Below the pieces are notes generated by a model, which was not told where the DNA came from, made no database searches, and saw nothing but the letters and a program-made list of their open reading frames with translations. A stretch of 13,436 nt of DNA from Sphingomonas sp. (GTDB lineage Bacteria > Pseudomonadota > Alphaproteobacteria > Sphingomonadales > Sphingomonadaceae), in assembly GCA_025935515.1 (NCBI GenBank), contig JAICVC010000043.1, positions 1 through 13,436 of the forward strand, read 5' to 3'. How positions within the stretch are numbered: position 1 is the first letter of the stretch; the number at the start of each line of letters is the position of its first letter. The position numbers and the translations under genes are program-made. Below are positions 7,370-12,763 of this stretch, in pieces.

Positions 7370-7576
7370 TTAGCTGCCCGAGCTGCCGGCCACGACCAGG
7401 ATCAGGATGACGATCACGATCGCGACCGCCTGGAACAGCACCCGGCGGCGCATCCATTGCTGCTGCCGCTCGCCGGTCACGTCCTTGCCCGACGCCATGG
7501 CCATCACCCCGCGGACGAGGACGTAAGCCGTCGCCGCCATGGCGAGAAGAAGCAGGACTGTCAGGATGGGTGTCAT
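7370..7576 (-). CDS. HIG1-type twin-transmembrane small protein
   Basis: A 68-residue protein with two hydrophobic helices: residues 4-25 (ILTVLLLLAMAATAYVLVRG) and 46-64. The loop between them is short and charged (SGKDVTGERQQQWMRRRV), matching the HIG1 hairpin pattern in which the RxxxxxR of the loop precedes the second helix. Mitochondrial relatives (Rcf1/HIGD) associate with respiratory complexes; bacterial versions are mostly uncharacterised, so a respiratory role is only an analogy. The ATG at 7576-7574 lies 9 bp downstream of the gluQ stop, and the TAA ends 11 bp before the adenosyltransferase TTG. To my knowledge, placement next to this adenosyltransferase is frequent in sphingomonads. 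Confidence 0.85.
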   Translation of the reverse strand: MTPILTVLLLLAMAATAYVLVRGVMAMASGKDVTGERQQQWMRRRVLFQAVAIVIVILILVVAGSSGS

Positions 7577-7585
7577 GGCGGCGCT

Positions 7586-8434
7586 CTACCCCTCGCGAAA
7601 TGTGAAACCAAGGGGAAGCTTGCCAGCGAGGAGGTCGGCGTCGAGCTCCAGTCCGTCCACGCCGCTTTCGCGCATCGCCGCGAGCGTCGGCGCCAGCTCG
7701 CGCTTGGCGAGGCGGCGGCCGTCCTCGTGGGTGACTAGCGGATGGTGCAGGTAGGTCGGTTGGGGCAGGCCGAGCAGCTCCTGGAGCAGGCGCTGGATCG
7801 GCGTCGAGGGCCTGAGGTCGGCGCCGCGCACGACCAGCGTTACGCCGCTTGCGGCATCATCGACCACGCAGGAGAGATGGTAGGACGCAGGCGCGTCCTT
7901 GCGGGCAAGGATCGCGTCGCCGATGTCGATCGCCCTCGCCTGGAACTGCTTGCCGCCGACTTCGGTCCACGTCGGCAACTCCGTTAGTTCGAGCGCCTTG
8001 CCCGAGTTCAACCGCCAGGAGTGTGGTGACGTTGCGCGCCGTTCGGGATCGTCCGGTAAGGCGCGGCAGGTGCCCGGATAAGAGGTAGCCGCATCGCCGT
8101 GCGGCGCGGTCAGCGACTGAGCAATGTTGGCCCGGGTGCAGAAGCAGGCGAAGACGAGTCCGCGTGCCTTCAGGTCATCGAGCGCTTCTTGATAGGCGGC
8201 TGTGCGCTGCGACTGGACCAGCACCGGCTCATCCCAGTCGAGGCCGAGCCAGCGCAGGTCTTCGGTGATGCCGGCGACGAATTCCGGCTTGCAACGCGTC
8301 TGGTCGAGGTCTTCGATGCGCAGGCGGAACTTTCCTCCGGCCTGTCGCGCTTTGGCGTGGCCTATGGCGGCACTGAACGCATGCCCGAGATGCAGCCTTC
8401 CCGAGGGCGAGGGCGCAAATCGGGTAACGATCAT
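7586..8434 (-). CDS. gluQ: Glutamyl-Q tRNA(Asp) synthetase
   Basis: GluQ (YadB) is a truncated glutamyl-tRNA synthetase paralogue. It activates glutamate and attaches it to the queuosine in the anticodon wobble position of tRNA-Asp rather than to a tRNA 3' end. The 282 residues comprise only the catalytic half, lacking the anticodon-binding domain of true GltX (about 470 residues). Visible are RFAPSPSGRLHLGH (5-18) with the HIGH-type HLGH, the zinc site CFC (Cys97, Cys99) with YPGTC (Tyr119, Cys123), and RLAKRE (241-246), a KMSK-type loop. It is the first gene of the minus-strand run, starting with ATG at 8434-8432. It diverges from the HNH gene across a 202-bp control region. Confidence 0.97.
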   Translation of the reverse strand: MIVTRFAPSPSGRLHLGHAFSAAIGHAKARQAGGKFRLRIEDLDQTRCKPEFVAGITEDLRWLGLDWDEPVLVQSQRTAAYQEALDDLKARGLVFACFCTRANIAQSLTAPHGDAATSYPGTCRALPDDPERRATSPHSWRLNSGKALELTELPTWTEVGGKQFQARAIDIGDAILARKDAPASYHLSCVVDDAASGVTLVVRGADLRPSTPIQRLLQELLGLPQPTYLHHPLVTHEDGRRLAKRELAPTLAAMRESGVDGLELDADLLAGKLPLGFTFREG

Positions 8435-8452
8435 TGGTAGTGTTGCCGAAAG

Positions 8453-8470
8453 GACTCTTGACCGAGAGTC
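8453..8470. promoter_or_regulatory. Inverted repeat carrying two GANTC sites upstream of gluQ
   Basis: The sequence GACTCT-TGACCG-AGAGTC is a perfect 6-bp inverted repeat with a 6-bp centre. It lies 19-36 bp upstream of the gluQ ATG. Each arm contains a GANTC site (GACTC at 8453-8457 and GAGTC at 8466-8470), the target of the alphaproteobacterial CcrM methylase. It may be an operator or a methylation-sensitive site; no protein can be assigned. Confidence 0.35.
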
Positions 8471-8599
8471 GTTGAAAGTGGTGTCATAGGCATGTCACGC
8501 CGGGTTGGCATCCGGTGGGCAACAAGGGAAGATGGGCCGTGCATGCCCTCTCCTCCCTAGCCCTTGATTGGGCATGTGCGACGGGGCCGGGGAGCTGCA

Positions 8600-8617
8600 G
8601 TTCGGTTCGAACCGAAC
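8600..8617. promoter_or_regulatory. Perfect 18-bp palindrome upstream of the HNH gene
   Basis: GTTCGGTTCGAACCGAAC is identical on both strands over all 18 positions. It ends 19 bp before the preferred HNH start at 8637. It could be a dimeric repressor operator, or in RNA a hairpin next to the ribosome-binding region (AAAGG at 8619-8623). It does not fit the alphaproteobacterial LexA box (GTTC-N7-GTTC). Symmetry is certain; function is inferred. Confidence 0.5.
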
Positions 8618-8636
8618 GAAAGGCTTTGTCGCTCGC

Positions 8637-9203
8637 ATGTATCATCCCGAGCTGATCCGACATCCCGAAAGCTGCCCGGCGCTGGTGCTCAACGCCGATT
8701 ACACGCCTTTGTCTTATTACCCGCTGTCGCTGTGGCCCTGGCAGACCGCGATCAAGGCGATGTTCCTCGAGCGCGTCGACGTGGTCGCCCATTACGACCG
8801 TGAGGTGCACAGCCCGAGCGTCGCGCTCAAGCTGCCGAGCGTGATCGCCTTGCGCGATTATGTCCGGCCCAACGAATATCCCGCGTTCACCCGGTTCAAC
8901 CTGTTCCTCCGCGATCGCTTCCGCTGCGTCTATTGCGGATCGGGCAAGGAATTGACGTTCGACCATGTGCTCCCGCGCGCCCAGGGCGGGCGGACGATGT
9001 GGGAGAATGTCGCCACCGCCTGCGCGCCGTGCAACCTGCGCAAGGGCGGGCGGACTCCGACCGAAGCACACATGCATCTGCACCGCGAGCCGATCCGTCC
9101 GACTAGCTGGCAGCTGCAGGAGCATGGCCGCGCCTTCCCGCCCAACTATCTGCACCAGAGCTGGCGCGACTATCTCTACTGGGATGTCGAGCTGGAGCCA
9201 TAG
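8637..9203 (+). CDS. HNH endonuclease family protein
   Basis: From ATG 8637 the protein has 188 residues and opens MYHPELIRHPESCPALVLNADYTPLSYYPLS, the way I recall this conserved alphaproteobacterial family beginning. The frame is open back to 8568, but that would translate the palindrome. The nuclease core lies at 94-138: a zinc pair CVYC (97-100), DHVLPRAQGG (109-118) with the metal-binding Asp109-His110, WENVATAC (122-129) with Asn124, and CAPCN (129-133) with the second zinc pair. RAFPPNYLHQSWRDYLYWDVELEP closes the protein. HNH enzymes nick or cut DNA using a beta-beta-alpha-metal fold. This family is not tied to a methylase here, so it is unlikely to be a classic restriction enzyme; its cellular role is unknown. 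Confidence 0.92.
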   Translation: MYHPELIRHPESCPALVLNADYTPLSYYPLSLWPWQTAIKAMFLERVDVVAHYDREVHSPSVALKLPSVIALRDYVRPNEYPAFTRFNLFLRDRFRCVYCGSGKELTFDHVLPRAQGGRTMWENVATACAPCNLRKGGRTPTEAHMHLHREPIRPTSWQLQEHGRAFPPNYLHQSWRDYLYWDVELEP

Positions 9204-9216
9204 CGGCGGGTACCAA

Positions 9217-9235
9217 CTAACGCCGCGTTAACCAT
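9217..9235. promoter_or_regulatory. CtrA-like box upstream of the receiver gene
   Basis: The bases CTAA-CGCCGCG-TTAACCAT match the alphaproteobacterial CtrA full site TTAA-N7-TTAA with one mismatch, with exact 7-bp spacing, and also contain the half-site form TTAACCAT. The box lies 14 bp after the HNH stop and 20 bp before the receiver ATG at 9256, a position able to influence transcription of that gene. CtrA binding is inferred from the motif only. Confidence 0.45.
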
Positions 9236-9255
9236 ATCGGCGTAGCGCTGGCGGG

Positions 9256-9768
9256 ATGCAGATTCGCCATCCCGCGCCTGACGAACGGCCGCGCATTCTG
9301 GTCGTCGAGCCAAACCGCACCAACCTCGGCGTGATGGCGCGGCGGCTGGCGGAAGCGGGCTTTCGCGTGAGCACCGCGGAATGCGGCGCTTCGGCGATCG
9401 CGGAGCTTTACCGGTTGCCGGTCGAGCTGGTGCTCGCCGAATTGGACATGCCACGGATGAGCGGCGCCGAGCTCGCCCGCGCGATCCGCGGCGAAGTGCA
9501 GTGGAACGACATCCCCGTCATGCTCATCACCGGCAAGTCTGAGCCCAAAGGAGCAGTGCGGGCCTATGAGTCAGGCGCCGACGACGTGATCCTGAAGCCC
9601 TTCCATTTCGAGGTGCTTATTGCGCGGATCGAACGGCGGATCGAACGGGCGCGGTCGGTCAAGCGACTCCGTGAGGATAATGCGACGCTCGACGCGCGGG
9701 TGGTCGAACGCGCGATCCAGATCGGGGAATTGCGCGACCGCCTAGCCGAGGCCCGGCGCAGTAACTAA
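9256..9768 (+). CDS. Stand-alone receiver (CheY-like) protein with degenerate phosphorylation site
   Basis: The 170 residues form one receiver domain (about 12-128) plus a charged, probably coiled-coil tail (129-168), with no DNA-binding or enzymatic output domain. Compared by eye with CheY, the acidic pocket Asp12-Asp13 is Glu18-Pro19 (ILVVEPN), and the phospho-acceptor Asp57 is Glu62 (LVLAELDMPRMSG). The switch Thr87 is kept as Thr92 (LITGKS) and Lys109 as Lys114 (ILKPF). It is therefore probably not phosphorylated in the usual way; Glu at this position often mimics the phosphorylated state. The gene starts 52 bp after the HNH gene on the same strand, behind a CtrA-like box. Start is ATG 9256, with only a weak GGCGGG upstream. 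Signalling partners are unknown. Confidence 0.88.
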   Translation: MQIRHPAPDERPRILVVEPNRTNLGVMARRLAEAGFRVSTAECGASAIAELYRLPVELVLAELDMPRMSGAELARAIRGEVQWNDIPVMLITGKSEPKGAVRAYESGADDVILKPFHFEVLIARIERRIERARSVKRLREDNATLDARVVERAIQIGELRDRLAEARRSN

Positions 9769-9833
9769 TCGTCATTGCGAGCAATCCAGCGGCGCATGGA
9801 TTGCCGCGTCGCTTACGCTCCTCGCAATGACGA
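9769..9833. repeat. Dispersed inverted repeat, copy 1 (shortened left half)
   Basis: The outer arms TCGTCATTGCGAG (9769-9781) and CTCGCAATGACGA (9821-9833) are perfect 13-bp complements. The inner arms GCAATCCA (9781-9788) and TGGATTGC (9797-9804) are also perfect, around an 8-bp loop. The right half carries CGCGTCGCTTACGCTC between outer and inner arms; the left half lacks the matching segment, so this looks like a deletion derivative of the longer copy at 12676. The element starts directly after the receiver stop and runs into the end of galU. A bidirectional terminator role is possible but there is no T-tract. Confidence 0.85.
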
Positions 9834-10682
9834 AATGAAATCGTTGACCGCGGGCCCCGTGTCGCTCCGCTCCAGCGCGATCGCCAGGTTGGCAATCACG
9901 AAGCCCGTTGCGCTGCCGCAATCGTAACGCTCGCCTTCGAACCGGTAGCCGTGGAACGGCTGCCGGCCAATGACCTTGGCCATGGCATCGGTGAGCTGGA
10001 TCTCGCCCCCCGCGCCTTTCTCCTGCGCGTCGAGCGCGCGCATCACTTCGGGCTGGAGGATGTAGCGGCCGGGGAGCATCAGGTTCGACGGCGCGCTTCC
10101 GGGCGCGGGCTTCTCCACCAGCCCGCGGATCTCGGTCAGGCGCCCATTGCTCGCGCCGGGGTCGATCACACCATATTTGTGGGTCTCGCTGTCCGGCACT
10201 TCGAGCGCCGCGACGAGATTGCCGCCGACCTTTTCATAAGCCTCGACCATCTGCGCGAGGCAGCCCGGCTTGCCCCGCATCAGCTCGTCGGGGAGCAGCA
10301 CGGCGAACGGCTCCTCGCCGACGATGTCGCGCGCGCACCACACCGCGTGGCCGAGGCCGAGCGGCTGCTGCTGGCGGACGGTCACGACCTCGCCGAAGCT
10401 CGCGTTGGAGCATTCGAGGACGTCGAGGCTCTTGCCCTTCGCCTTGAGCGTCGCTTCGAGCTCGAACGCCTGGTCGAAATAGTCGACCAGCGCCGACTTG
10501 CCGCGGCCGGTGACAAAGATCAGCTGCTCGATCCCCGCCTCGCGCGCCTCGTCGACCGCGTATTGGATCAGCGGCCGGTCGACGATCGTGATCATCTCCT
10601 TGGGGATGCTCTTGGTGGCTGGGAGCAGGCGGGTGCCGAGGCCGGCGACTGGGAACACCGCCTTGCGGACGCGGTCAGGCAT
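9813..10682 (-). CDS. galU: UTP--glucose-1-phosphate uridylyltransferase
   Basis: This cytosolic enzyme makes UDP-glucose from UTP and glucose-1-phosphate, the donor for envelope and exopolysaccharide sugars. The 289 residues are typical in length. Signatures include PVAGLGTRLLPATKSIPKEM (11-30), the nucleotide-binding loop; LPDELM (130-135); GLVEKP (187-192) with the conserved Lys; and GGEIQLTDAM (225-234). The ATG at 10682-10680 directly follows the TAG (10685-10683) of the upstream lipoprotein gene, with AGGAG at 10692-10688 as ribosome-binding site. The two are almost certainly co-translated. The final six codons (Ser284-Ala289) and the TAA fall in the dispersed repeat, so its extreme C-terminus is repeat-derived. 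Confidence 0.97.
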   Translation of the reverse strand: MPDRVRKAVFPVAGLGTRLLPATKSIPKEMITIVDRPLIQYAVDEAREAGIEQLIFVTGRGKSALVDYFDQAFELEATLKAKGKSLDVLECSNASFGEVVTVRQQQPLGLGHAVWCARDIVGEEPFAVLLPDELMRGKPGCLAQMVEAYEKVGGNLVAALEVPDSETHKYGVIDPGASNGRLTEIRGLVEKPAPGSAPSNLMLPGRYILQPEVMRALDAQEKGAGGEIQLTDAMAKVIGRQPFHGYRFEGERYDCGSATGFVIANLAIALERSDTGPAVNDFISSLRGA

Positions 10683-11009
10683 CTAGTCTCCTGGAGTCGT
10701 CGAAGTCGTGTTGTCGGGGACCGTGCCGGGGTCGGCGCCAGCCGGCTGCGACGGTGCGGTGCCGCCGGTCGGCGGCGGCAGGTCGAACGGATCGGCGCGG
10801 CGCGGCTGCGACCTCTTCACCAGCTCGTCGATGCGGTCGGGCCGGGCATAGCTCGGCGGGGTCAGCAATTGCTCGACCGTCGGCGTGGTCCGGGCCATCA
10901 GCGGCTTGACCGGCATGGCATGGCCCGGCGCGGGCTTGAGGTCCGCCTGCCGCCCGCACGCGGCAAGCGCGGCAACACCGGCGACGACGAGAATCCGCTT
11001 GGCCCTCAT
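10683..11009 (-). CDS. Small outer-membrane-type lipoprotein (LptM-like), function uncertain
   Basis: A 108-residue protein with signal peptide MRAKRILVVAGVAALAAC; the lipobox LAAC puts the lipidated cysteine at residue 18. The mature part begins CGRQADLKPAPG, which resembles the 'CGxxGxLxxP' start of LptM-like lipoproteins that assist the LPS translocon. The remainder is a proline-rich, probably disordered tail without a fold I recognise. GGGA five bases upstream supports ATG 11009-11007. It diverges from the TlpA-like gene across 46 bp and its TAG abuts the galU ATG. I recall such lipoprotein genes near argH/lysA in related bacteria; neither is present here. Lipoprotein nature is sure, the LptM link is tentative. 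Confidence 0.75.
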   Translation of the reverse strand: MRAKRILVVAGVAALAACGRQADLKPAPGHAMPVKPLMARTTPTVEQLLTPPSYARPDRIDELVKRSQPRRADPFDLPPPTGGTAPSQPAGADPGTVPDNTTSTTPGD

Positions 11010-11055
11010 GTCGTCCCGAGTAGCGGCTCATCATCCAATGCGCTAGCGCGAGGCC

Positions 11056-11628
11056 ATGCGCGTTTCTCCGATCATCGGCTTCGTCTTCGCACTCGCCGCC
11101 TGCCAGCAGAAGCCGGCCGAGCAGCCGGCGAGCACCAACCAGGCCGCAGCTTCGCCCGAAGGCGTCGGCGTCAAGGGCGTCCACCGCGATCACAAGGGGC
11201 AGGCCGCGCCCGACGCGGTCTTCATCGATCCTGAGGGGAAGCCGGCCAAGCTCGCGGACTTTAAGGGCAAGCCGCTGCTGGTGAACCTGTGGGCAACCTG
11301 GTGCGCGCCGTGCGTCAAGGAGCTGCCGACCCTCGACAAGCTGGCCTCAAGCGGCGCGATCAAGGTGCTCGCGGTCAGCCAGGATTCGGGGCCCCAGCCC
11401 TCCGTCGTCGCCTTCCTGAAGAGCCATCGGCTCGGCACCCTGCAGCCCTACCAGGATGACAAGATGGCGCTGTCGGGCGCGCTTGGGCCCGATACCGTGC
11501 TGCCGACCTCGATCCTGATCGGCGCCGACGGCAAGGAAGTCTGGCGCTACGTCGGCGACCTCGACTGGACCAGCCCGGAGGCCGCTAAGCTTCTCGCGGA
11601 AGCCGGCGCTTCTCCGCGAAAAGGCTGA
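11056..11628 (+). CDS. TlpA-like thiol:disulfide oxidoreductase, lipid-anchored
   Basis: The 190 residues start with a lipoprotein signal MRVSPIIGFVFALAAC (lipobox LAAC, Cys16), then a low-complexity linker (17-45). A thioredoxin-fold domain with WATWCAPC (79-86) and cis-proline VLPTS (148-152) follows. TlpA-type proteins sit on the periplasmic side of a membrane and reduce disulfides, typically in cytochrome c or cytochrome oxidase assembly. The exact client cannot be told here. Start is ATG 11056 with GAGG very close upstream (11050-11053), so initiation may be weak. Its last 44 bp overlap the end of the convergent EamA gene, so both C-termini are encoded on opposite strands of the same DNA. 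Confidence 0.9.
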   Translation: MRVSPIIGFVFALAACQQKPAEQPASTNQAAASPEGVGVKGVHRDHKGQAAPDAVFIDPEGKPAKLADFKGKPLLVNLWATWCAPCVKELPTLDKLASSGAIKVLAVSQDSGPQPSVVAFLKSHRLGTLQPYQDDKMALSGALGPDTVLPTSILIGADGKEVWRYVGDLDWTSPEAAKLLAEAGASPRKG

Positions 11629-12595
11629 GCAGCCGCCCGTCGATCGCGGCCAGGCCGAGCGCGATCAGCCCGAGCCCCAGGAAATCCTGCGGCGCAAGCA
11701 CCTCGTCGAGGAACAGCGCGCCGAGCAGGATCGCGACCGGCGGCACCAGCAGCGTGACGAGCAGGGCGTTGGTTGCGCCCGACGTCTCGATCAGCCGGAA
11801 ATAGAGCACGTAGCCGAAGGCGGTGCACAACAGCGCCAGCGCGACGATCGCGCCCCACGCGGTCAGCGGCGGGAAGGCGTGGGTCCACGGGCGGTCGATG
11901 AACAGCGACATCGGCAGCATCATCAGGGCCCCGGCGGTGAGCTGGCCCGTGGTGACGCTGAGCGGGGAGATGCCCTGGCGGCGGAAGCGGCGCGCCCATA
12001 CTGCGGCGAGCGCATAGCTGAGCGACGCGGTGACGCAGGCGAGCTGCGCAAGCCCGCTGGTGCCGAGGCTCGAGAGCAGCGACGGGCCGATCATCGTCGC
12101 GACACCGCCAAAGCCGAGCAGCACGCCGGCGATCTTGCGCGGACTCATCCGCTCGTCGTGGGTCAGGAAATGCGCCACGACCACGCCCCAGATCGGCGTT
12201 GTCGCGTTGAGGATCGAAGCGAGGCCGCTCGCGATATGGGTCTGGCCCCAGCCGAACAAGGTGAACGGCAGCGCATTGTTGAGCAGCGCCAGCAGCAGGA
12301 TCGAGCCCCAGGCCGAACGCGGCAGGTCGAGCCTGTGGCCCTTGAAGTAGAGGAAGCTCCACATCGCCGCCGCGGCGATGGTCAGACGCAGCCAGACGTA
12401 GGTCAGCGGCTGCACGTGGCGCACCGCGACTCCAATGAAGAAGAAGGCGCCGCCCCAGATCAAGGCGAGGATGCCGAGGATCAACCAGTCGCCGCGGTTC
12501 ATCTGCGCACGGATCATGTGCGCAACCTGTGGCGGGATTGGCTTTGCGGCTTCCGCCTGCTTGCGGTCAAACGCGTTGGGATCGATCGGCTTCAT
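11585..12595 (-). CDS. EamA/DMT superfamily transporter
   Basis: From ATG 12595-12593 the protein has 336 residues: a polar N-terminus (1-35), then two EamA repeats (about 36-165 and 175-315) of five helices each. The first repeat shows WGGAFFFIGVAV and NNALPFTLFGWGQTHIASGLASILNATTPIWGVVVA, and the second ends NALLVTLLVPPVAILLGALFLDE, the usual DMT pattern. Such proteins are inner-membrane exporters of amino acids or metabolites; the substrate is not readable from sequence. The open frame extends to 12751, but that part is the dispersed repeat and is rejected. An ATG 31 codons later is a possible alternative start. Its TAG lies inside the convergent TlpA-like gene. Confidence 0.9.
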   Translation of the reverse strand: MKPIDPNAFDRKQAEAAKPIPPQVAHMIRAQMNRGDWLILGILALIWGGAFFFIGVAVRHVQPLTYVWLRLTIAAAAMWSFLYFKGHRLDLPRSAWGSILLLALLNNALPFTLFGWGQTHIASGLASILNATTPIWGVVVAHFLTHDERMSPRKIAGVLLGFGGVATMIGPSLLSSLGTSGLAQLACVTASLSYALAAVWARRFRRQGISPLSVTTGQLTAGALMMLPMSLFIDRPWTHAFPPLTAWGAIVALALLCTAFGYVLYFRLIETSGATNALLVTLLVPPVAILLGALFLDEVLAPQDFLGLGLIALGLAAIDGRLLSLFAEKRRLPREA

Positions 12596-12655
12596 GGCCG
12601 CGCGGAAATACCGGCTGGGGCGACAAGGCCGCCAACAAATGCCCGAAGCTGGGCA

Positions 12656-12670
12656 ATAAGCTGAGCTTAT
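12656..12670. promoter_or_regulatory. 15-bp near-palindrome upstream of the EamA transporter gene
   Basis: ATAAGCT-G-AGCTTAT is a perfect 7-bp inverted repeat around one base, 61 bp upstream of the transporter ATG. A smaller GCCC-GAAGCT-GGGC hairpin sits beside it (12641-12654). The spacing suits an operator or promoter region, but no regulator gene is adjacent. Symmetry is seen, role is inferred. Confidence 0.3.
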
Positions 12671-12675
12671 GCGAG

Positions 12676-12760
12676 CTCCGTCATTGCGAGGAGCATAGCG
12701 ACGAAGCAATCCAAAGCGGCGCGAGGCTGGATTGCTTCGCTGCGCTCGCAATGACGGGAG
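12676..12760. repeat. Dispersed inverted repeat, copy 2 (long form)
   Basis: The outer arms CCGTCATTGCGAG (12678-12690) and CTCGCAATGACGG (12745-12757) are perfect 13-bp complements, flanked by CTC/GAG. The inner arms CGAAGCAATCCA (12702-12713) and TGGATTGCTTCG (12728-12739) are perfect over 12 bp, with a 14-bp loop. It shares outer and inner arms with the copy at 9769 but keeps both connecting segments. It ends 3 bp from the dapD stop, so a transcript from dapD would run straight into the hairpin. The type resembles REP/MITE-like palindromes common in alphaproteobacterial intergenic regions. Confidence 0.88.
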
Positions 12761-12763
12761 GGG

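Larger units (their letters stand above)
8435..8636. promoter_or_regulatory. Divergent control region between gluQ and the HNH gene
   Basis: This is one of only two sizeable non-coding stretches in the window (202 bp). It must hold the promoter of the minus-strand gene run and that of the HNH gene. A weak plus-strand sigma70-like candidate is TTGACC at 8458-8463 with TGTCAT at 8482-8487 (18-bp spacer). Small GC hairpins occur at 8534-8548 (GGGC/GCCC) and 8560-8573 (GCCC/GGGC). The HNH frame is open from a TTG at 8568, but that extension is not family-like. The two stronger elements are listed separately. Confidence 0.5.

Noticed and set aside
8601..8616. Possible tRNA T-arm (GGTTCGAACC)
   Set aside because: A 7-base loop would not leave a paired 5-bp stem, and no anticodon arm or acceptor stem surrounds it. 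The motif is simply the centre of the palindrome.
8600..8617. LexA/SOS box
   Set aside because: The alphaproteobacterial box is GTTC-N7-GTTC; here the GTTC copies are one base apart and the Gram-positive spacing does not match either.
9769..9833. CRISPR array or insertion-sequence end
   Set aside because: Only two dispersed copies 2.9 kb apart, no spacers, no transposase and no obvious target-site duplication.
9659..9895. 78-codon minus-strand frame through the repeat
   Set aside because: It is the translation of the repeat and antisense of the receiver gene, with no start signal or homology.
9951..11234. 427-codon plus-strand frame over galU and the lipoprotein gene
   Set aside because: Antisense shadow of galU; composition typical of reversed GC-rich codons.
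12596..12751. N-terminal extension of the EamA protein by 52 residues
   Set aside because: The extra codons translate the dispersed repeat and a promoter-like stretch and are not transporter-like; ATG 12595 gives a normal DMT length.
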